Part shown: positions 1 to 5,848 of the stretch, in pieces | How the letters are laid out: the number at the start of each line of letters is the position of its first letter | Numbering within the stretch: position 1 is the first letter of the stretch | DNA from: CAYJXJ01 sp964374095 | GTDB lineage: Bacteria > Elusimicrobiota > Elusimicrobia > UBA1565 > UBA9628 | Reading direction: 5' to 3' | Assembly: GCA_964374095.1 (NCBI GenBank) | Contig: CAYJXJ010000166.1 | Span: forward strand, 1 to 10,496 | Length of the DNA: 10,496 nucleotides | The notes under the pieces: generated by a model | The model's database searches: none | The model's input: the letters and a program-made list of their open reading frames with translations, nothing else | What the model was told of the DNA's origin: nothing | Made by a program: the position numbers and the translations under genes

Positions 1-59
1 GCATCCCTTTGAGTGTCGCTTTGCTGTAAATCGTCGTCGTGCGCATGTCCTCATGGCCC

Positions 60-134
60 TTATGTGGCGAGTTTTTTATGCTCGTCGGACAAAATCCGCT
101 CAGATTCCCTGCCAAAGCTCAACTCGCCACATAA
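60..134. repeat. 75-bp subunit with perfect 14-bp inverted ends inside element copy 1
   Basis: TTATGTGGCGAGTT at 60-73 and AACTCGCCACATAA at 121-134 are exact reverse complements, so the left 75 bp of the element has both ends of a complete unit. The same subunit is at 1381-1455 in copy 2. Further CACATAA words in the same orientation as the right end lie at 220-226, 282-288 and 299-305. The element may be a composite of nested or recombined units. Confidence 0.7.
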
Positions 135-305
135 TTTCAGTCATCCGAACGCACCCCTCTCGTCGGACCATCTCTCAATCCGGCTCAAGACATCTCGGAA
201 ACGGATGCCAGGAACAGAGCACATAACACGGAGGCTCCGACGAGACCCCTGCGATGGGACTCAGGCTCTCCGGCGGACCGCCACATAACAGAACTGACCA
301 CATAA
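60..305. mobile_element. 246-bp non-coding insertion element, copy 1 (in recombinase C)
   Basis: By eye this is identical, base for base, to 1381-1626. It begins TTATGTGGCGAGTT and ends AACTGACCACATAA, imperfect terminal inverted repeats that match at 12 of 14 positions. It encodes no transposase; the only open frames are short and have no family resemblance. It splits recombinase C after LGH. The 6-bp flanks differ: TGGCCC on the left (54-59) and TGCCCG on the right (306-311). Joining the two ends across a 6-bp spacer gives CCACATAA-N6-TTATGTGG, the arrangement seen in Xer/dif sites. I infer a non-autonomous element mobilised by a tyrosine recombinase. A MITE of a DDE transposon is the main alternative. 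Confidence 0.8.
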
Positions 306-1197
306 TGCCCGAGAAATTCCTGGATGTAGCGCAGGCCCATGCCGTTCTCAAGCAGGTGCGTGGCGATAGAGTGCCGCAGGATCATCGCCGTTACGGGCTT
401 GTCGATCCCCGCAAGCTGGGCGCTGCGCCGCATGACATCCTTCATGCGGTTACGGAGGAAGGGCGTACCCGTGTAGCTCACGAACAGAAAGCCGTCCTCC
501 TTGAAGCGGCCATAACGCTTCATGCGCGGCCTGACCTTCTCGATATACTCCTTGAGGTAGCCCGCCGCCGTCGAGGGCAAGGGGATGATCCGGTCCTTGC
601 CGCCCTTGCCCTGGCGCACGAAGATCGTCCGGTTCTTGGGATCGAAGTCGGGTATCTTGAGCTTGATAAGCTCCCCGGTTCGTATGCCCGTCGCGTAGAT
701 CAACTCAAGCATGGCCTTGTCGCGGTAGCCGACCGGGCTTCGCAGGTCGGGCGCGTCGAGCAAGCGCCGCGCTTCTTCTTGCGTCAGGATCGTCTGGGGC
801 AGGCTCCGCACGATGCGCGGGACTTCCAAGTTCTCCGCAGGATCGGCCAGGACGATCATGTTTTGCGCGAGCCAGCGGAAATATTGCTTCACGCCGTAGA
901 GCCGGTGCGCGATGTGATGCACGCTCACGGCCTTGGCCTCGTTCTGGCGCGGCTTATGGTCGCGAAACCACAGCGAATACTCGTTCAAGACCTCGGGCGT
1001 CACGTCGGCGATCCGGTTGACGCCGCGAAGGGCCAAGAAGCGGTAGAGCCATTCCACGTCCTCGCTTGCGGCCTTGAGCGTCGCTTCCGCGTAGCGCGTG
1101 GCAAGCATCCAGGACAGATAGCGCTCCTTGAGCCCCCGCAACTCGGCGCTCACGTCGTAGCTCCTTCTCGGCGCTGGCCGTTTCGGGGGCCTCGCCG

Positions 1198-1245
1198 CGA
1201 AGGGCGTTATCTCCGTCTCAAGCTGCGGCTGCATGGGCCTCCTTC
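1198..1245. repeat. Gene B/C junction, direct repeat of the A/B junction
   Basis: These 48 bases are identical to 2522-2569. They hold the end of the upstream recombinase, the ribosome binding site and the first codons of the downstream one. Similarity continues to the right at lower identity over the last roughly 45 codons of A and B. This is the footprint of the tandem duplication that produced B and C. Confidence 0.8.
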
Positions 1246-2558
1246 CTCTCCTTCTTCATCTTGAACGGCAAAACAGTCTTGTCCGCCAACTCCAAGGGAT
1301 GAAAGTCCTTGAGCATGCGGTGAAGGGTTCCGCGCTCGACGTGCGTGTAAATCGTGGTGCTGTTGATGTCCTCATGCCCGTTATGTGGCGAGTTTTTTAT
1401 GCTCGTCGGACAAAATCCGCTCAGATTCCCTGCCAAAGCTCAACTCGCCACATAATTTCAGTCATCCGAACGCACCCCTCTCGTCGGACCATCTCTCAAT
1501 CCGGCTCAAGACATCTCGGAAACGGATGCCAGGAACAGAGCACATAACACGGAGGCTCCGACGAGACCCCTGCGATGGGACTCAGGCTCTCCGGCGGACC
1601 GCCACATAACAGAACTGACCACATAATGCCCGAGAAATTCTTGGATGTAGCGTATGCCCATGCCGTTCTCAAGCAGGTGCGTGGCGATGGAATGGCGCAG
1701 GACCATGCAAGTCACGTTCTTGTCGATGCGCGCGGGTTTGGTGTGACGCCTGAACAGCTCGGCCATGCGGTCGCGCTTGAGCTTGCCGCCGGTGTAGTTG
1801 ATGAAAAGCGTACCGTCGTCGCCCCCTCTCATGCGCGCGCCGAAACGAGGCCGCACCTTGCCGATATACTCCGCGAGATAGCCCGCCGCCGTGGTCGGCA
1901 GCGGGATGATCCGGTCTTTCCCACCCTTCCCCTGGTGGACAAAGAGTGTCCTGGTCTTCGGGTCGAAGTCGGCGACCTTGAGCCTGAATAGCTCGCCGGA
2001 TCGTATGCCCGTCGCGTAGACGACTTCAAGCAGCGCCTTGTCCCGGTAGCCCACGGGGCTGCGAAGGTCCGGCGCGTCGAGGAGCCGCCGGACTTCCTCC
2101 TGCGTCAGGATCGTCTGCGGCAGGCTGCGGTGAACGCGCGGCAGCTCCAAATCCTCCGCCGGATCGGCCAGGACGATCATGTTTTGAGCGAGCCACCTAA
2201 AGTAAACCTTCGCCGCGTTGAGCCGGTAATAAATCGCGTGCGTCCCGATGAGCTTCCCATCGTGGTAGGCGTGGGGCCGCTCGCGCAGCCAAAGCGAGTA
2301 GCCGTCAAGGACCTCGGGCGTCACGTCGGCGATTCTCTCGACGCCGCGCATGGCGAGGAAGCGGTAAAGAAACTCAACGTCATTCGAGGTTCCCTTGATC
2401 GTCGCTTCCGCGTAGCGTGTCCCGAGCATCCAAGTCAGGTAGCGGTCCTTAAGTTCCCGCAGCTCGGCGCTGGGGGTGTAGGTCGTGGGCTTTGGCCCCG
2501 TCTTTTTGCGGGGCTTGACCTCGAAGGGCGTTATCTCCGTCTCAAGCTGCGGCTGCAT
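1218..2558 (-). pseudogene. Tyrosine recombinase B, interrupted by the 246-bp element
   Basis: Site-specific tyrosine recombinase. ATG 2558 overlaps the end of gene A by 17 bases. Residues 30-130 form the SAM-like N-terminal domain, and about 145-311 begin the catalytic domain. Catalytic residues seen are Arg186 (YATGIRSGEL), Lys211 (GKGGKDR), Arg288 (MVLR) and His311 (LGH). Met285 replaces the usual His of HxxR. The uninterrupted frame runs into the element and ends at 1506 (350 codons), with a 39-residue element-encoded tail and no nucleophile. Beyond the element, 1380-1218 encodes the rest: GHEDINSTTIYTHVERGTL and onward to KEAHAAAA. Excising the element and one copy of the flanking TGCCCG gives exactly 363 codons including stop, ending at 1218 and overlapping gene C by 17 bases. 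The tail is nearly the same as that of A. The gene is therefore an intact recombinase with one clean insertion. Confidence 0.88.
1381..1626. mobile_element. 246-bp non-coding insertion element, copy 2 (in recombinase B)
   Basis: Same sequence as 60-305. Here both flanks are TGCCCG (1375-1380 and 1627-1632), so the element appears as a clean insertion with a 6-bp duplication. An extra A next to the right flank leaves a 7-bp reading possible. Deleting element plus one flank restores the recombinase frame ...EFLGHEDINSTT..., which fixes the borders independently of the inverted repeats. Confidence 0.88.
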
Positions 2559-2569
2559 GGGCCTCCTTC
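2522..2569. repeat. Gene A/B junction, direct repeat of the B/C junction
   Basis: Partner of 1198-1245. On the minus strand AAG GAG GCC CAT GCA encodes Lys-Glu-Ala-His-Ala at the end of recombinase A and at the same time supplies AAGGAGG and the ATG of recombinase B. One stretch of DNA thus serves as protein tail, ribosome binding site and start codon. Confidence 0.8.
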
Positions 2570-3585
2570 TGTTTCATCTTGAACGGCAACACGGTCTTGT
2601 CTGCCAGCTCCAAAGGATGAAAGTCTTTCAACATCCGGTGAAGCGTGGCGCGCTCAACGTGCGTGTAAATCTGCGTGCTGGTGATGGCGTCATGACCAAG
2701 GAGAACCTGGACATACCGTATGTCCATGCCGTCCTCGATCAAGTGCGTTGCGACCGAGTGCCGGAAGCCGTGGACCGGCTGCATGGGCCGCGTGATGCCC
2801 GCCTTGAGCAAGTAGCGCTTCATGATATCGGCCAGCCAATTGCGCGTAAACGGCCCGCCATAGGCCGAGACGAAAACGAAGTCCTCGCCGGTCCCGGCCT
2901 TCTTTAGCCAATTGTTGCCAGCCGGTCGCATGCCTTGGATCAGCTCCGGGCGCACTTCGTCGAGATAGCGCCGCAGGAACCGGCAGCATGGCGTCGAAAG
3001 CGGCGCGAAGCGGTCCTTGCCGCCCTTGCCGTTGCGTATGCGGATAACCTTCTTCGTAAAGTCGATGTCGGGCACTCGCAGGCTTAGAAGCTCGGAAGCT
3101 CTTGCGCCCGTCGCGTACAAGACCTCCATGATGGTCCGGTCGCGGTAGCCGATGGGGTTTCGCAGGTCCACGCCCTCCATGACCTTTCTGATTTCCTCGG
3201 GCCGCATGACTCCCTTGGGCAGGCGCTTGAGCGTGCGCGGCGGTTTGACGCCCGCTATTGGATCGAAGAACAGCGCGCCTTTCTTTCGCAACCATGCAAA
3301 CCATTTCTGGACCCAACCAAGCCGCGCTATGATCGTATTTTGATGCAGCGGGACGCCCTTGCGGGTCAGATACTCCGTCGAGAGATACGCCTTGTACTTC
3401 TCGAACAGCTCCGCGTCAATCTGGCGCAGGTCCGTGATCCCGCGTCCCTTGACGTAGCCCAGGAAAATCCGCAGGTATTGGTCCACCTGGCGCAGGGAGA
3501 GCGCCGCCAAGTTCCTCAAAAGCAGGTGCTTGAGGAAGGCCGCTTTCAAGGCTTCCAGGTCGCCGGTGTTCAGTTCCTCAGACAT
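2542..3585 (-). CDS. Tyrosine recombinase A (XerC/D-like integrase), intact
   Basis: 347-residue site-specific tyrosine recombinase, the first and only undamaged member of the trio. The N-terminal SAM-like core-binding domain spans about residues 8-105 and the catalytic domain about 125-320. The full catalytic set is present: Arg162 (YATGARASEL), Lys187 (NGKGGKDR), His272-Gly-Phe-Arg275, His298 (LLGHDAITST) and nucleophile Tyr307 (TQIYTHV). The length is a little above XerC/D (about 300) and typical of element-borne integrases. ATG 3585 overlaps the stop of the ATPase gene by 8 bases (ATGTCTGA), with GGAG nine bases upstream, so translation is probably coupled. Three adjacent recombinases recall recombinase-in-trio (RIT) elements, but here B and C are close paralogs, which is not the usual RIT pattern. 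The DNA target is unknown; the dif-like ends of the element lodged in B and C are an obvious candidate. Confidence 0.93.
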   Translation of the reverse strand: MSEELNTGDLEALKAAFLKHLLLRNLAALSLRQVDQYLRIFLGYVKGRGITDLRQIDAELFEKYKAYLSTEYLTRKGVPLHQNTIIARLGWVQKWFAWLRKKGALFFDPIAGVKPPRTLKRLPKGVMRPEEIRKVMEGVDLRNPIGYRDRTIMEVLYATGARASELLSLRVPDIDFTKKVIRIRNGKGGKDRFAPLSTPCCRFLRRYLDEVRPELIQGMRPAGNNWLKKAGTGEDFVFVSAYGGPFTRNWLADIMKRYLLKAGITRPMQPVHGFRHSVATHLIEDGMDIRYVQVLLGHDAITSTQIYTHVERATLHRMLKDFHPLELADKTVLPFKMKQKEAHAAAA

Positions 3586-5755
3586 GGCTCGCCGCTCCGT
3601 TCATAGCCTTATGTTCTTTGCCCGAAACCGGGGCAACTTCCCAACTACTCGCCACTTTTTCGACGAGGACGCGGTTTTGCGCCTCGCCCAACTTCTGCCC
3701 AACTGGTGCCCAACTACCCAACTGGTAGCGGTACATCTTGCCGCGCTCGCCTGCTTTAACAGTGAGCTGTTCCAATTCCTCAAGCCGCTTGATGTGGGCC
3801 TTGATTTGGTTGTCCGACCAGCCCGTATACTCGCGGATGTCGCGGCGGTTGAATTGAAAGGCTCGCGGGTCGATCTCCAATTCCCGCGCCCGCTCCTCCG
3901 CCATTTGCCGGATGAGGACCAGGAGCTGCCGCGACGGCCTCGATAGCTCGTCGCCTTGATCCCCCAAAGCCTCGCCCATGAGCTTATCCGCATCCGCGAT
4001 ATCCTCTCGCGTGACCTCGATGTATTCCAGCTCGCGGCCATCGGCGGGAAGCCGCTTGACCTCGCGCTGGTGCTGCCTAAGAAAAGCGATAGCCTCGATG
4101 AGCGAGAGATATTTTTCATGCTCACGCCGAGACTCGATCTTGTTCGCCGCGAATTTCAGGCCGTCGGTAAAGGGATTGACGATGAGCAACGGGCGCAGAA
4201 GCCGCTGCGCGTTGCGATGGACCCGGCGAAGCGCCCGGCCTTCCAAGGACCTCATGACGCCCTCGACGGTCTTTCGCGCGCGCTGGAACTCCATAACGCG
4301 CTCGGTCTGCTCTCGGCTCTCGTCGAGCGAGAGCATAAAGCAGCGGGTCGCGTTCTCGTAGTGGATTGCGGGCTGCGTCGTTGAGAAAAGCAAAGCTATC
4401 GGCCCTTCAACCTCGTATTCAACGGTCTTCATTTTGCCCGTTGCCGTGTCCTTGACCGGCGCAGCCAGGCTTATCCGCTTCGAGGATATCAGCTCGCGCA
4501 GGGCGTAGTCCGAGCCCAGCAAGCCCTCGTCCTCGCCGGATACCATGAGCTTGTGCTTGAAGCTTCGGTTCTCGGCGTAGTAGAGCGCCTGGGGCGTGAT
4601 CCGCGTATAGCTCACCAGGTCCTCGGGCGGGACCAGCTCGGCCAGGCTCTCCATGAGGCGCGACTTTCCAGCGCCCGCGCGGCTTATGATGACGCCGCAC
4701 AAGGGATTGTCGAGCTTCCGGCTTATCGTGATGAGGTAGGCAATTTTCTTGTTCGCCGCCTCGCCGACATAGCCCATGATCTCCAAGTCGCGGGCCACGC
4801 GGTCCAGAAGATCCACTTGCTTTAGGAACTCGCGCGCCTCGGCTTCCTCGTCCGGCGTCATGACATAGCGGCCATCGGTCGCGCCTGCCTCGGCTCGCCG
4901 CGCGGCGCGGATCGCTTCCAGCTTGCGGATCATCAAGCAAAGGTCGCCCTCAATGGCCGAATCCGAAACGCCAAGGATCGGCGCGGCGGCTCGGGCAAAA
5001 CCCGCGCGGCTGCGGCCCGCGTAAAGGTCCAAGGTGTCCAGGTGAAAGCGGCCCTCCGATTCGGCTTTGAGCCGGACTCGCAGCCGGTCCAGCTCGCCCG
5101 GTGACAGCTCGCGCAGTTCGTAGCGCCGCTGGCCGCACTCGAAACGGATCGCGTCGTCCGTGACCCTAACCACGGCGTCCGGCCCCAAGCGCTCGCCGAG
5201 GGGCTGCGCCGTTTTCATGGCTTGTTCGATCTGGCCCTGCGTGGCCGGGAACTGGACGGCAAGGCGGTAGCATGGGACTTCGAGCTTTTGCAGGAAGCGC
5301 AGCAGCTCGGGCAGTTCGGCGGTGAGGTACGCCTTGCCTGGCCGGTACTTCTCGATGAAGGCCCGCTCCTCCTCGGCCAGTTCGGGGCCGACCGGGACGG
5401 CGTTGGCGTAGTCCACCTGGGCAAAGTGCAGCATCTTCAAGGCGCTGTCGGTGAAAATGACGGCCTTTTCCTTGAACGCCTCCCAGTTGAGCCGATATAA
5501 AGGAAAGGACGCCGGTATCCGGCGCTCGGCCCGATCTGCGCCCACGGCCACGAAGCCCAGGACGTTCTCATGCCGGTCCATGGCCGGGATCACCAAGCAC
5601 CCCTGCGCCGCTTCCTGGCCGTCCTTGGTGAGTAGGCCCGCCTCAAGCAGGGCGTCCCGGATGCCGCCCTTGGACGGGATGGCCCGTAAAAGCGCCCCGT
5701 TGGCGTAACCCGCCTGGAAGCGCTCCAAGGCTTGGGCGTCGTGGACCCCGAGCAC
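3578..5755 (-). CDS. Primase/helicase-like P-loop ATPase with C-terminal winged helix (5' end uncertain)
   Basis: 725 codons from GTG 5755, the first usual start after an in-frame TAA at 5809-5807. That GTG has no clear ribosome binding site. The coding pattern (FYREALRRDKAGRDLAAVLG) continues upstream to the stop. Residues 1-125 resemble the DnaG-type core (GCLVIPAMDRHENVLGF, then FTDSALKMLHF), with a Toprim-like region that lacks the usual acidic set. Residues 345-480 are an ATPase: Walker A SRAGAGKS (358-365), a Walker B-like SGEDEG (406-411), and a FSTTQ sensor-like strand (457-461). Residues about 635-700 form a winged-helix DNA-binding domain (RREIREYTGWSDNQ-like). No CHC2 zinc finger is visible. 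The stop overlaps recombinase A by 8 bases, so this is the first gene of the element operon. I infer a replication or DNA-processing function for a mobile element. The exact family is not certain, and the gene may be inactive because of the upstream stop. Confidence 0.75.
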   Translation of the reverse strand: MLGVHDAQALERFQAGYANGALLRAIPSKGGIRDALLEAGLLTKDGQEAAQGCLVIPAMDRHENVLGFVAVGADRAERRIPASFPLYRLNWEAFKEKAVIFTDSALKMLHFAQVDYANAVPVGPELAEEERAFIEKYRPGKAYLTAELPELLRFLQKLEVPCYRLAVQFPATQGQIEQAMKTAQPLGERLGPDAVVRVTDDAIRFECGQRRYELRELSPGELDRLRVRLKAESEGRFHLDTLDLYAGRSRAGFARAAAPILGVSDSAIEGDLCLMIRKLEAIRAARRAEAGATDGRYVMTPDEEAEAREFLKQVDLLDRVARDLEIMGYVGEAANKKIAYLITISRKLDNPLCGVIISRAGAGKSRLMESLAELVPPEDLVSYTRITPQALYYAENRSFKHKLMVSGEDEGLLGSDYALRELISSKRISLAAPVKDTATGKMKTVEYEVEGPIALLFSTTQPAIHYENATRCFMLSLDESREQTERVMEFQRARKTVEGVMRSLEGRALRRVHRNAQRLLRPLLIVNPFTDGLKFAANKIESRREHEKYLSLIEAIAFLRQHQREVKRLPADGRELEYIEVTREDIADADKLMGEALGDQGDELSRPSRQLLVLIRQMAEERARELEIDPRAFQFNRRDIREYTGWSDNQIKAHIKRLEELEQLTVKAGERGKMYRYQLGSWAPVGQKLGEAQNRVLVEKVASSWEVAPVSGKEHKAMNGAASHV

Positions 5756-5806
5756 CGCCGCCAGGTCGCGGCCCGCCTTATCCCGCCGCAGGGCTTCGCG
5801 GTAGAA

Positions 5807-5848
5807 TTACGCTATATTTGCAAGCGCTTTTTGCGTGTTTTCAGCCAT
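5807..5848 (-). pseudogene. Probable true 5' end of the ATPase gene, closed by an in-frame TAA
   Basis: ATG 5848 follows GGAAGG with 7 bases of spacing and opens 13 codons, MAENTQKALANIA, then TAA at 5809-5807. The next in-frame codons are FYREALRRDKAG and onward into the ATPase. 'LANIA-x-FYREAL' matches the helix expected before the DnaG-type core, where a Glu (GAA) would fit at x, so one G-to-T change explains the stop. The alternatives are a short leader peptide, recoding or a sequencing error. Confidence 0.6.

Larger units (their letters stand above)
1..1234 (-). pseudogene. Tyrosine recombinase C, interrupted by the 246-bp element and running off the window
   Basis: Site-specific tyrosine recombinase, third gene of the recombinase trio. 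It starts at ATG 1234 (MQPQLETEITPF), preceded by AAGGAGG inside the end of gene B. An N-terminal SAM-like DNA-binding domain covers about residues 30-130, and the catalytic domain follows. Visible catalytic residues are Arg185 (YATGIRTGEL), Lys210 (GKGGKDR), Arg287 in MILR, and His310 in LGH. The usual His of the HxxR box is Met284. The frame enters the inserted element directly after LGH and stops at 185, giving 349 codons without the tyrosine nucleophile. Bases 59-1 continue the true tail (GHEDMRTTTIYSKATLKGM), containing the missing Tyr, and run past the left edge. Removing the element plus one 6-bp flank restores the frame. C resembles B along the whole N-terminal and catalytic region. 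The tail differs from that of A and B after the Tyr. The family call is secure; activity as it stands is unlikely. Confidence 0.85.

Noticed and set aside
254..1264. Long plus-strand ORF opposite recombinase C (and similar ones opposite B, the ATPase and the kinase)
   Set aside because: Antisense frames of GC-rich genes, with no motifs, whereas the minus strand shows clear recombinase catalytic residues.
1385..1609. 74-codon plus-strand ORF within the 246-bp element (also the end of 13-288)
   Set aside because: It spans the element but has no ribosome binding site, no family resemblance and a composition that simply mirrors the repeat. It is open in both copies only because the copies are identical.
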